This document shows positions 22,774 to 32,513 of a stretch of 64,000 nucleotides of DNA, piece by piece; the first letter of the stretch is position 1, and the number at the start of each line of letters is the position of its first letter. Both the position numbers and the translations under genes were made by a program. Source of the DNA: Paramacrobiotus metropolitanus (lineage: Eukaryota > Tardigrada > Eutardigrada > Parachela > Macrobiotidae); the NCBI RefSeq assembly GCF_019649055.1, contig NW_026570227.1:620001-684000 (forward strand), written 5' to 3'. The notes under the pieces were generated by a model. It worked only from the letters and a program-made list of their open reading frames with translations. It did no database searches and was not told where the DNA came from.

Positions 22774-23131
22774 TTACGGTAAATAAATTTTTGGAAGGCC
22801 GAGCGGGTTGTTTGTAGGCTGTCCCTTGTCAGCAACGCGCCAGGATCGACAGGCGGCTTCGGACCATCCCACCAGACTGAGGGAGATGGTACGCAACAAC
22901 TTCTCGAATCGACTAGCAGCCTCGGATGCCTTTCCTTCTCTCTCTAGTGCCATCTCGGCCAGCACGATGCAGGATTCGTAAACGGCGAAAGCGAGCTAAA
23001 AGACAATAAAATTAATGACTTTGTAAAAATTTGTTCAAAATCTATGAAGCCTTACTACTTACGGCCGACGCGAAGAGTCGCCAAACGAAACCGCGATGCC
23101 GCCTAACGTTAAAGCGGAGGGCGAACGCCAT
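22774..23131 (-). CDS. Small two-exon protein, 96 residues
   Basis: Exon 1 is 23131-23063 (69 nt, donor GTAAGT) and exon 2 is 22995-22774 (acceptor TTTTAG), joined in phase 0 across a 67-bp intron. The N terminus is short, basic and amphipathic (MAFALRFNVRRHRGFVWRLF), resembling a mitochondrial presequence. A hydrophobic stretch (ASALAFAVYESCIVLAEMAL) runs into a charged helix (EREGKASEAASRFEKLL). I do not recognise the family. It lies head to head with the plus-strand frame at 23457; the pair is repeated in inverted orientation at 25.6-26.95 kb, which supports this being a real unit. Confidence 0.5.
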
Positions 23132-23456
23132 TTACAATTTGCTGAACATGAGGCGCCTGTCATGTTTGGCTGTCGAAGCTGCGTACGAGCGGCAGTATAG
23201 CGTCCATCTGAGAAAGGGTTCAGAAAACGTCACCGTAAAAATCGAGTAACAATTTAGTTGCTTGTCTCAGGTTACTCTTTTACCAGTCGGGCTTATTGAA
23301 TTAACACAGCTGCCCTTCGAGTTCAGGTTAACCGTTTCGTGGTGTCGCTGCATGGATACAGAAGTCGACGTGTTGCTTTTATTTGGTAACCCTTTGAAAA
23401 AACTTTGAAAATGCGCGAATAGAACATTATATAGACAGTAACCTCAAAGAAACGGC

Positions 23457-23675
23457 GTGGTATTAGTCCAACAGGTAAATCTCGGCAGTTGTACAAATAA
23501 TCACGACTTCTTCCGGGCCGGTTTAGAAGTGGTACGTGTGCAAGTGAACATAAAGAATTATAAACTTGCCAGGTGTACACCCTGCTTTTACATTCACAGG
23601 TATTGTATTTTGAGGACAATAAAACCTGCACTGCTAAATCATCAAATGTGCCCGGCGAGCTTGACACATCTGTAA
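23457..23675 (+). CDS. Unknown exon, paralogue at 25.6-26.2 kb
   Basis: A 72-residue open frame whose core (FFRAGLEVVRVQVNIKNYKL) matches FYRPGLAVVRLQVILKTYKL in the minus-strand frame at 25630-26172. Conservation at the protein level, with many silent or conservative differences, suggests a coding exon, probably one of several. No domain recognised. Confidence 0.4.
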   Translation: MVLVQQVNLGSCTNNHDFFRAGLEVVRVQVNIKNYKLARCTPCFYIHRYCILRTIKPALLNHQMCPASLTHL

Positions 23676-23762
23676 CAAACTATTCGCAGATTCAAGCATA
23701 ATTGAAGATAGCTTTACCCGGAGGTGATATGTACTGATCTACATCACTATCCACTAAACTGC

Positions 23763-23932
23763 ACCTTTAATAAGTATCACGATACGAGTACAAACTATGC
23801 ACCAGAACAAAACCGAATTTACAAAAGAAACACTTCCTCTATGCAATCCTGATCAGGGATCGTACCCATTACACAAATCGCGTTTCCCCGTTGTATTTGC
23901 ATAGATATTCGCTGTTTAAAAAGCTCTTTCGC
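23763..23932 (-). mobile_element. 5'-truncated non-LTR 3' end
   Basis: The minus strand of this 170-bp block matches about 60030-60198, the 3' end of the non-LTR element at 58.3 kb, including the stop codon region and the common terminus ATACTTATTAAAGGT. It is a typical target-primed insertion truncated at its 5' side. There is no poly(A); both copies stop at the same TTAAAGGT. Confidence 0.8.
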
Positions 23933-24153
23933 TTATCTTCATTAAGATTCAGGAAAAACAGTGATGCCGATAATCGGATATCTCTGAAAACCATCGTCAG
24001 AAAATGCAGGAAATCGAGTTTTTTTTAATTATCGGCCAGTTTCTGACCACCTAGATATGCTGCCAGCTTCCTACTTGTGTATCATGATTTTTTACTAAAT
24101 ACTGTGATTATGAATATTTAATAAATATGAATATTTACTAAATACTGTGTTCT

Positions 24154-24456
24154 GTGAATATGAGTAAAGCGAGAATAGCATTTATCCAAAACAGAGGTTG
24201 TCCAAAGTCGCGATTTGCCTATCTGGTCCGGTATGGTATATCGCGATTCTGGCCAAAGCTTCTACCTTCTTTCGGATTGCTTCTTTTCATAACCGGTATT
24301 CTGGGCTTCGCGGCCCGAGCCGTTATTCAGGAAATCCGCAAGGCAAGGAGAAAATCTGACTCAGAGCCATGTATCTGTCTTACGCTCCAGTCTGGAGCGT
24401 TAAACAAATATCTGACGCTGCATCATGACTCAGGGTGTCAAAGCTACTTCTCGTGA
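24154..24456 (+). CDS. Possible small membrane protein
   Basis: An open frame of 100 residues with a basic N terminus and one clear membrane-helix-like stretch (LLPSFGLLLFITGILGFAARAV) followed by a basic segment. No homologue recognised. An antisense frame (24655-24380) with a basic, Ser-rich N terminus overlaps its 3' part, so at most one is likely to be real. Confidence 0.25.
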   Translation: MNMSKARIAFIQNRGCPKSRFAYLVRYGISRFWPKLLPSFGLLLFITGILGFAARAVIQEIRKARRKSDSEPCICLTLQSGALNKYLTLHHDSGCQSYFS

Positions 24457-25629
24457 TGAAGACAGAGATGTCGATTGTCAGAATTAAAGACAAGGTAGCC
24501 CCGCATTGCCCGCAAGACCATGTAAAAAGTAGTCCAATAATTACCACCGTAGTTTTCGTACTGAAAAAACGGCTGAGCTGTGGCCATTTGCCATAAGACG
24601 TTGCCGGCTTTGAAAGCATAACTGCGGCTTTTCTGCACATAATTCTGGACGCCATCTTTATGACATACAGTGACTGTAAATCATAATGGCGGAATCCAGA
24701 ATATCAGTTAAAAATAGAACAACATCGGCAAAGGCGTCGAACGAGTGCTCTACCAAAACACCGCACAGTGCGGTATAACAATTTGGGCAGGCACAATGGA
24801 GACTGCGTTTAATCGGCCCAGTTTTTCAAGTACACAAAGTGTAAAAGATCGTGATGGTTCCAGCTTGGGGGAAAAGCGGTGCATCCCAGTCCGCAGAGCA
24901 CCGTTATCCACCTCCAAAAAGCGGTTGTGTAAAGCGCCATAACTAAAATCACCCAAACCGCTTGGCATTAAAATATTGTTAACACAGGAATTTGAATTTA
25001 TGTAGAGCGTAATGAGGGTGGCGCGGCACGTCGTAGTATACAGCTTGACTTAACCAGTGAGTTTGTATTTGTTGATGTTTTGATGCGATAGAAATTACGG
25101 TCAAGTTTGCACAAATACAGCAGTCGATACACTCCTAGCGCCGGAGGTTGTGCTGGACTTAATTTTGCAGGCAAACTGCGTAAAATCAACAGTGGATCAG
25201 TGCAAAACTAGTGCGTGAGACATCTACGTAATTGTATAATCCAGAGAGAGCATTTGCCGGAAAGGGGACACTGCAGATGCTGATGCAGGGGCTTTTTACC
25301 AAAGCTGGCTCTGCAGCTTATCCGACCTGAGAAATTGCACCAGATAGGGTTCGGTTGAAACGGAGCCAGCTCACGTCTCGAGGATCGATACTTGCCCAAC
25401 GATGAGGAAACAGCGGTGTTGACAAAGTGGAAACTTAAGCGGGCAGCACCAACTGTTTTATTCTACAGCATTTAAACTTTAAGGCCTGATGCTGTCAGTT
25501 CTGCGAAAAGCAAGATTTGTTTAAAACTGTTGACCTTTATTAGCGAGACAATGTTTTTAAATTTTTTCGGGTTCGAGGAAAATTTGGATAAATGCTCTCG
25601 CTTTAGCTTCTTATTCACGTATCAAGATA

Positions 25630-26172
25630 TTATTTTGGCAAATATCCGGGTACAGAAGTAGGAAGCTGACAGCATATGTGATCCAAAATTTGGCCGGTAA
25701 TCATAAACTCGATATATGACTGACATGACATGAAATCCAGTTTGTGATTATCGGCAAAATTTACATAGTACATTGCACTTTGTGACAATGATAAACGGGG
25801 CTTTCCAATTATCGTCATCAATGTTTTTCCTGATACATCAGGAAGGGTAAGTGGATAGTGATGTGACATAACATATCCGGCTAGAGCTGCCTTCAGCTTA
25901 ACGTAATGTGAGGAGAGAAGCGGCTCATATACAGACGTACAGCGACAAAGTGTTTCAAAGGATTTCAAAACTTTGCGCCGTGGGGCAGTGGTACAGCCTA
26001 TAGTGGTACAGCAAAAACTGAGTAAGCACCTGCCAAGTTTATAAGTCTTCAAGATTACTTGCAGACGAACCACTGCTAAACCAGGGCGGTAAAAGTCTTG
26101 ATTGATTATTTGTACTTGATCGCATGCTTCCGAAATTGTCTGCAAAAACTGTTTGAAAAAACAAAAAAGCAA
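25630..26172 (-). CDS. Unknown protein, second copy of divergent pair
   Basis: A 180-residue minus-strand frame. Its N-terminal third (about residues 20-50) is paralogous to the plus-strand frame at 23457-23675. The rest (Cys-rich CCTTIGC, then a Leu/Tyr-rich part) is unrecognised and may include intron sequence. Together with the plus-strand fragments at 26375-26955 it forms an inverted copy of the 22.8-23.7 kb gene pair. Confidence 0.4.
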   Translation of the reverse strand: MLFCFFKQFLQTISEACDQVQIINQDFYRPGLAVVRLQVILKTYKLGRCLLSFCCTTIGCTTAPRRKVLKSFETLCRCTSVYEPLLSSHYVKLKAALAGYVMSHHYPLTLPDVSGKTLMTIIGKPRLSLSQSAMYYVNFADNHKLDFMSCQSYIEFMITGQILDHICCQLPTSVPGYLPK

Positions 26173-26374
26173 TACGCCCGGTTCTGTGTCCGTGCGGCGA
26201 CAGCACGAAACGTTTAATCGGAGCGCGACGACCAGCTTTGTTATATAAATGAGCCCGAATGGTAAAAGAACAACCTTGAAAAAAATAAAGTTGTAATTCC
26301 AGTCGTTTTCCGGTGACGTTTCTGAACCCTTTCACAGATGAACGCTGTGAGGAGTTTTGACAGCCAACTAGACA

Positions 26375-26955
26375 GGGGCCTCATGTTCAGGAAATTGCTA
26401 CTTTCAGACGCTCGCGCTCCGTGAATAACGAAGTGCAACTATACAAATTGCATATCAATAGGTGTAGAAAAAAATTTTAAACTGTTGATACTAAACTTGT
26501 GGCTGTTTACGGCGAACAAAACAAATTTTAGCCATTGTACTTTCTCATGGACACAGCATAGGAGCTGTGCACAAAACCGTTTGGCTTGCAACCTATGCTT
26601 AAGTCTATGAGAAAAACAAACACTGCTAATTTGTTTCATATCCCATGATTTGCCACTTATTTGGAATCCAAAATCTCGTAATTTTTTTCTGGATCTTTTG
26701 GGATATTGGTTGAGTGATTCTGTTTCGGAGTTCACGAGAAATGGGTGGTAGAATGACTTTCCACACACGCATGAACAAAGATCAGTTTGCAACAGGGAAA
26801 ACAGCCAGTGCGCACAATCTGTTTTAAAGCCGAGTCATCAACTTCTTTTTGTCGTACATTGTACGGAAGCAAGCCATTGCAGAACGAGAACTGTTTCTTA
26901 AAAGACATTATTATATTAATTATTGTCCTTTAGCTCGCTTTCGCCGTTTACGCTG
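26375..26955 (+). pseudogene. Inverted copy fragments of the 96-residue gene
   Basis: The segment around 26377-26395 (GGGCCTCATGTTCAG) resembles sequence just upstream of exon 1 of the minus-strand gene at 23131. Positions 26929-26952 (TAGCTCGCTTTCGCCGTTTAC) repeat its splice acceptor and first exon-2 codons, now on the plus strand. The sequence between is not conserved and I see no complete frame, so this copy looks broken. Confidence 0.45.
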
Positions 26956-27566
26956 AAATCTTGTGTCGTTAATGACGACACAGAGTTTTCAGGAACTGCG
27001 CCAAAAAAAATGTAGAAATGCCAAAGGGTAATTCGTTTTTCATATTGCAAAGTCTTTTACAGATGGCGTTCTGATACGACAAATTGGAATGCCAACGGCT
27101 TTTTCGACGGTAAAGATAGAGCTGCAAACTGGAACGGCAAAGGCAAATGGACGGCAAAGGCGAAGATGGCCGACCATTTATTTCGTCATCACCTTCTGCT
27201 TCACGCGTTAAAAAAGTAGCAAACTGTTTTGCCAACCATTCTGTGTCACCAGTTGATCGGACAAAAATCTGACAGTCGTCGCGCCCTTGTCATTATTCAA
27301 AAAAAATCGACAGTGCCTAAAATACACAAATAGTCTAAAATAAACAAGTGCATCAATCAAACTTCTAAAAGCAATTTTAATGTTTTCATGCGACCAGCAA
27401 TGCTGTTGATTTCGTAAATCTCCACAAACAACAGGGAATAAGCCGCTGCAATCAAATGATCTTAAAGCGCTATCAAAACTACGGCCTACACAACGTGCAC
27501 CGAATAAGAAGGGCCTATTGTTCACTAAGCAATGCAACATTTTTGAAGAAAGGATGGCGGGGATAT
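26956..27566. other. Intergenic, 5' flank of giant element
   Basis: No gene recognised. Ends at the target-site duplication TACAGT (27567-27572). Confidence 0.4.
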
Positions 27567-27572
27567 TACAGT

Positions 27573-27900
27573 TGTGAGCCATGGCTGTACTCACGTCCAC
27601 CCTCACGCCTGTGGCGTTAAGCGGATGACGTGTCAGTGTTGTGTCTCCTCTGATTGGTTGTATGTGCCTTGTGTGGGCTCGCCTATGTGCGCTGCGAAGA
27701 GCGTTGATTTAGCTCTTCGCTTGGCAGATTTGCCAGTGTTCAGAGAGTTGAGTAGAGATTTGGTTTTTCACTCAATAAAGTGTGTCCATGCTAGCGGATG
27801 CCGTGCGTTGTGCATTTATCCCGTATCGATAGCATTTCACACAACGCAGAATCTTGTCAGTCTAGATCACTGTCCTGGACTCTTCCAGAGTACCACATTA
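27573..27900 (+). repeat. 5' LTR
   Basis: Starts TGTGAGCCATGG; the exact 3' end is ambiguous by two bases (27900-27902). Contains the polyadenylation signal AATAAA at 27774-27779, so transcripts would end in the R region shortly after. It differs from the 3' LTR at four sites (T/G near 27679, C/T near 27826, A/G near 27850, C/T near 27893). Ends CACATTA rather than the canonical CA. Confidence 0.93.
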
Positions 27901-27902
27901 TA

Positions 27903-27913
27903 TGGTAGCAGAG
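27903..27913 (+). promoter_or_regulatory. Primer binding site, initiator tRNA-Met type
   Basis: TGGTAGCAGAG begins two bases after the LTR. It is complementary to the 3' end (CTCTGCTACCA) of animal initiator tRNA-Met, 11 nt. This would prime minus-strand synthesis, as in Ty1 and Ty3. Confidence 0.85.
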
Positions 27914-27936
27914 CCCGTAATCTGCGGTGCTCGAGT

Positions 27937-28008
27937 TTAATCTGTTGGCGAACGGCCATATTAATCTGTTGGCGAACGGCCATATTGATCTGTTTGACGA
28001 ACGGCCAC
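27937..28008 (+). repeat. 24-bp repeat, three copies
   Basis: Three head-to-tail 24-bp units around CTGTTGGCGAACGGCCATAT; the first two are identical, the third has several changes. Lies just downstream of the PBS, in the leader. Confidence 0.85.
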
Positions 28009-29273
28009 GTGGAATCTGGATCGATCGATATTGATCGACTGCACCAGTAAGGCACTGGTTTTCCTCATCTGACAGCAAGGCGAATCTCATCGGATTGCCA
28101 GCAGGAGCGGCAACACTGAGTCAAGTATCTCCTGTGGAGAACTTGTCTCGTGTTTTCATCGAGTCAGACGGCAGCTGGCCGCGGTGCAGGTTTCTCCTGT
28201 GGAGAACTTGTGCTGTTTCCACTGCTAAGCAGCGAGATCCTCTGTAGAGGACAAGGCTGCTGGGCACAGGCGCCGAGAAGCCACAAGCTGGCAGCACCGA
28301 AGGAGGTGCAGGATCAGTTCTAACGCGCTCCACCAAAATAGGCTGTAGAGCGACCTGCTGGTAGGCTTGACAAGCCCAGCAGAAGGCTGAATAGGTCGGA
28401 TCAGGAAGGCGCCAAAACCGTGCGGAATACGGCTGCGCGGGATCGGATCGTGGAGAAGAAAATCGCGATCATCTGGATCACTTTGGCGGAAATCGGATCG
28501 GTAAAACAGGTAAAACCCGTTATTAATTATCGGATTGGTCAGCGCGTAAAAAGCGCAATTCTTATTGGTCCTGACTGAGCTGAGCTAGACGTAGGCGGAG
28601 ATTTTGCACACGGCGCGCAAGTCCGGCCGTCGATCTGTGACGTCACGTAGGTCAGAAAATTTAACGAGTTCACGTGATTGGTCAGTTATATGAGCTGTGA
28701 TTGGTCTAAAATTTTACCGGTAAAATTGAACTAAACGATCTCATAACGAGCTCCCAAGTATCTTAAACGAACTTTTATCAACATAATTGATCTAATACGA
28801 GCTGGTATGAGCTGTTTCTAACCGAAATAAGTTGAGTAAAAAGTTGACCAGTCGAACCTGAGATCGATCTCTGACCTTGAGCTGAGCTGATAATGACCTA
28901 CTCAGATGAGCTGAGATGATCTAATCCGATTTTTTAAATGATCTTTTTCATCGAAAACGAGCTGATTTCAATTGAATCGAGCTAATTTTAATCGAAACGA
29001 GCTGAGTAAAAGATGACATGAGCTGAGCTGAGATCGATCAGCTGATCTAAAACGAACTCGAAACGAACTTTTAGCAGCTCAGTTGATATCCGTAGCTGAT
29101 CATCAGCATCTCCGAAGTGAGCTTATCGAACTCTTTATTGAAAAAGTGATCTTTTAAAACGAATTTGAGCTTATCTAACGAGCTCAAAAGTGATCTATAG
29201 GGATCATAACGATCGTATTATAACGCGTGTGTGAGCATAACCGACAGGTGCGTCCAGTTATCCGATCATCACA
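28009..29273 (+). promoter_or_regulatory. Untranslated leader with repeated hairpins
   Basis: About 1.26 kb without a long frame. Near its start are three short hairpins: TCTCCTGTGGAGA at 28128-28140 and again at 28193-28205 (both followed by ACTTGT) and TCCTCTGTAGAGGA at 28238-28251. The rest is rich in AGCTGA, CGAGCT and GATC words, especially 28860-29130. The position between PBS and gag is where packaging and dimerisation signals lie in other retroelements; that role is inferred. Confidence 0.55.
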
Positions 29274-32200
29274 ATGGACAAAGAGATCATCGAACCAACA
29301 TCTAATAGCAGTCAGGGGAGCCGAGGCTCTCGCGGATCTCAGCAAGGCGCACCTAATCCGTACAAAAAGGATTTGAACTCATACACACGACCAGTCGCAC
29401 ATGAAAGGAGCACCCGGGCACCTAAAGCCTTTGAGAGGAAGGACTCTCGAGGTTCGGATGCGACCTACCAAAAGGCACTCGAAGCAGTGTCAGGTCAAGA
29501 GAGCTCCAGCGATGACCGGAAACGATCTCCCGCGTCTGCAGCGGGAAGCAACGAGGTGAACCAGCAGGTCATCAACGAAGGAACGAGCTCACAACGAGCA
29601 AAGGAGATGGATGTGACATCACAAAAGGATGTCAGGATCAGCCCCGTCATATCAGAGCAGGTCAAAGATTCTAATCTGACTAAACCGGACCTCGTCGAAC
29701 AGTCAAATGATGAAAAACTTGATGAGCAAAAACTCGGTGATGTCTCACTTGACGATGATGTCACAGTAGAGGATCTGTTTGAGAGCCCAATGCAGTATGA
29801 AGAGATGATGCGAAGTCACAAGTTCAGCAATGAAGAATCGTACCTCACCGATGACGATGTGACGATGAACATGTCATTTAGGACCGCGATGAAAGATGCC
29901 GTTCGAGCTGAAGGGGTGACAGCGTTCAGTGATATACCTGAACACCGAATCGAACGAACTCAGACAGGGAAGATCATCAATGTCCGGTCCCCATCTCCGA
30001 ACAGCCCCACCTCAAATCTGTGGAGGCAGATCAGGGAGTTACAAACGTCACTGGAAGGTAAAGAATGTCAACTCCTACAGAAGAAGCAGGAATATCAGAG
30101 GAGGATAAGCTCACTCGAAACTCATGTATACGAGATGGAGCAACAGCAGGGCATTCTGGAAAATGCGGCGACCGAATGGAAAATCAGATATGAACGTCAG
30201 AAGGAGATCGCCGAAGAAGCCCAGAAGGTGGCTGATGATAAAGAAGTGGAAAAGTTCATCGCGGTAGACGAGCTCAATGAGAGCATGTCCGAAGAGACAG
30301 CTGAGAAATCAAGACGTCTCGCCGAACTGAAAGATCAATGTGATGAGCTTCGCAAGAAGGCAAACGAAGCTGAGATCAAGCGGAATGAATATGCAAACAA
30401 GTTAGCTGAGGCCACACAAAGATTGGCAATGATGTCAACCGACATGTTGAAGCTCAGAAATGATCTGAAGCTGAAAGAGGAGAACATCGGCATCCTCCAA
30501 AAGGAATCACAAGCACATCAGAAACGAGCTGATGATGCACTCCAAGTGGCGAAGGAGCTCACGGAGCTCGGAGCTACCGAAGGAGAACGACTCAAGAATG
30601 AGATCAAAAAGGTCATCGAAGAGAATAATCAGCTCACTGAAGATGGAAAAAAAGCAGCTGAAGAGGGTCTGAAATGGCGACAACAAGCGCTCCGGCTGGA
30701 CACAATGGTCACAGCGCTCGAAATAGCGGAAAAAGAAAATCAACAAAAAGTTCATGAGCAGCTCGAAGAGAACATAAGGCTAAATACGGAGCTAACCGCA
30801 ATGGCGACTACGGCAATGTTGAGAGAAGATGAAGCCACGGAGGTGAGAAACCAGCTAATATCGGCAGGGCAGGCATACACCGAGCTGGAGCAGCAGGTAA
30901 ATCAGCTCGCCGAACGGATGATCACACTAAAAGATGAAACACACAAAGAGATGGATAATCGAACCATCAAACTTCAGAATGAGATGCTGAAGATCAAACA
31001 GGACAATGATCGATTGAGGAAAGAGAGAGATGAGCTCAACTTGAAGAACAGACGCCTCGAGGATGAGAATATCGCTCTCCAGGTGACAAATAAACACAAG
31101 GATGAGCAACTTTTGCAGTTCGGTGCTAAGAAAGATACCGACGTAACACCCCCGCCCAGTTACAGTAAGACACAAGGAACAGGAGCTGGCGGGAGTGCTC
31201 ACTTCGAGATGCCGCTACGAACGGGTGGCGGCAGAGGTGATTTCAAAACGGAAAAAGATGATGAAGTCGCCGATAAACGGAACCCATCGGGTAGTCACCA
31301 GCCACAGATGAGCTCTGGTGACCCATCGCAGTATCAACAGCCTATCGAAACAGCAATTAAAGAGGATGCAAATCGAGATGCCCGGTCCCCTCGACATGAA
31401 CACGACGGGAGATATTTCAGAGAGATCCCAAATGAACGAAACCAACGGAATGAGCGAAACGACCGAAACGAAGACCGTGTCCAAAGGGAATTCAATAGGA
31501 CGCTCAAAAACATGGGCCGAAAAACTGACCTGGCAATCTTTGATGGTAATCCTGATGCGGTGAATGGGTGGATTCGCATCGTAAAAGAAACACAACGAAC
31601 ATATGATCTGACCGATGAACAGATCATGATCGACATAGCCAGTGCCGTGAGAGGACCAGCCAAGATCTGGTTCGACAGTGAAAGAGACATCGAAGAGGCG
31701 GAAGAAGAAGTCTACACGGTCACAGAATGGCTAAATAAGTTCAAAGATGAGTACAGTGACCGCAACGAGGAAGTCCTGGGCTTTCGTGAGGCCATGGCTA
31801 GGAAATTTAAACCTGGAAAAGAAACACTGGAACAATTCTATCAGGCCATCATGAAATTTAAAGCGAAGAAAGCGATCACTGAATTGCAAGCGGTTGCATT
31901 CCTCATAGACGGATGCAGAGTGGATAACAACCTCTACAACGCCTTGAAAACGAAGGGGTTCAAGACGCCAGCGGAAATAAAGGCTTTTTTCAGATCGTGG
32001 GCAGCTGGTGAAGATAAATACAAAGTGGTGGAAGGTCAACGAAATCAACCGGATATCGTCACCATCCGCTCGGGCCAGGTTGAGATGGCACCGAGGCAAT
32101 ACGCAGCTGCACCAGTTCAACAAGTGGAATATCGGCCGAGATCACCAGTCCCGGTTCAGAATCAAGTGACTTTCAATGATAGTCAAACCGGACAACCTAT

Positions 32201-32513
32201 CACGTATGCCATGGTTGCTGCGATACAAGCGCAGGCACAGGCCAGACCGGTGGCGCCGGCTAACGTGATGCCGCACCCCCTGAACGTAGAGGCGCCACCT
32301 CAGCAAGGAAGGCCAAATAACGGAAATCAATATGGAAACGGAAACAATTGGAATAATGGTCAAGGTAATGGAAACGCCAACTTGAACAATGACCAGGGAA
32401 ATGGCAATTTTAATCAGAATCGGAAACAAGGGAACTACCAGCAGAACCGCGGCAACTATCAGCCACAGCAGGGTTCCCGAACTGAATGGAAATTCGGCCA
32501 AATTGATGGATAG
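29274..32513 (+). CDS. gag: Gag with long coiled coil
   Basis: 1079 residues from ATG 29274 to TAG 32511-32513. Residues 1-235 are charged and disordered. About 245-620 is one long Glu/Lys/Leu-rich coiled coil (for example LKDQCDELRKKANEAEIKRN). A disordered Pro/Asn/Arg-rich linker follows. About 745-930 matches the Ty3-type capsid fold (WIRIVKETQRTYDLTDEQ; AKIWFDS; LNKFKDEY; GKETLEQFYQAI). The C terminus is Gln/Asn/Gly-rich low complexity. Gag would assemble the virus-like particle around the RNA. At this length it is two to three times a usual Ty3 Gag because of the coiled coil. Uninterrupted in this copy. The zinc knuckle is missing from this frame and follows after the stop. Confidence 0.9.
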   Translation: MDKEIIEPTSNSSQGSRGSRGSQQGAPNPYKKDLNSYTRPVAHERSTRAPKAFERKDSRGSDATYQKALEAVSGQESSSDDRKRSPASAAGSNEVNQQVINEGTSSQRAKEMDVTSQKDVRISPVISEQVKDSNLTKPDLVEQSNDEKLDEQKLGDVSLDDDVTVEDLFESPMQYEEMMRSHKFSNEESYLTDDDVTMNMSFRTAMKDAVRAEGVTAFSDIPEHRIERTQTGKIINVRSPSPNSPTSNLWRQIRELQTSLEGKECQLLQKKQEYQRRISSLETHVYEMEQQQGILENAATEWKIRYERQKEIAEEAQKVADDKEVEKFIAVDELNESMSEETAEKSRRLAELKDQCDELRKKANEAEIKRNEYANKLAEATQRLAMMSTDMLKLRNDLKLKEENIGILQKESQAHQKRADDALQVAKELTELGATEGERLKNEIKKVIEENNQLTEDGKKAAEEGLKWRQQALRLDTMVTALEIAEKENQQKVHEQLEENIRLNTELTAMATTAMLREDEATEVRNQLISAGQAYTELEQQVNQLAERMITLKDETHKEMDNRTIKLQNEMLKIKQDNDRLRKERDELNLKNRRLEDENIALQVTNKHKDEQLLQFGAKKDTDVTPPPSYSKTQGTGAGGSAHFEMPLRTGGGRGDFKTEKDDEVADKRNPSGSHQPQMSSGDPSQYQQPIETAIKEDANRDARSPRHEHDGRYFREIPNERNQRNERNDRNEDRVQREFNRTLKNMGRKTDLAIFDGNPDAVNGWIRIVKETQRTYDLTDEQIMIDIASAVRGPAKIWFDSERDIEEAEEEVYTVTEWLNKFKDEYSDRNEEVLGFREAMARKFKPGKETLEQFYQAIMKFKAKKAITELQAVAFLIDGCRVDNNLYNALKTKGFKTPAEIKAFFRSWAAGEDKYKVVEGQRNQPDIVTIRSGQVEMAPRQYAAAPVQQVEYRPRSPVPVQNQVTFNDSQTGQPITYAMVAAIQAQAQARPVAPANVMPHPLNVEAPPQQGRPNNGNQYGNGNNWNNGQGNGNANLNNDQGNGNFNQNRKQGNYQQNRGNYQPQQGSRTEWKFGQIDG

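Noticed and set aside
24380-24655. Minus-strand frame with a presequence-like N terminus
   Set aside because: Its start resembles a mitochondrial presequence, but the rest is unrecognised, it overlaps another frame and no splice partner was found.
25560-25600. Possible tRNA T-arm (GGTTCGAGG)
   Set aside because: No acceptor stem or anticodon arm can be built around it.
27937-28008. Three 24-bp direct repeats considered as a CRISPR-like array
   Set aside because: No spacers between units, and a eukaryotic retroelement leader.
27574-28050. Open frame across the 5' LTR and leader, with a twin at 51066-51548
   Set aside because: Both are the same LTR sequence read through; the frames end differently past the LTR and show no protein features.
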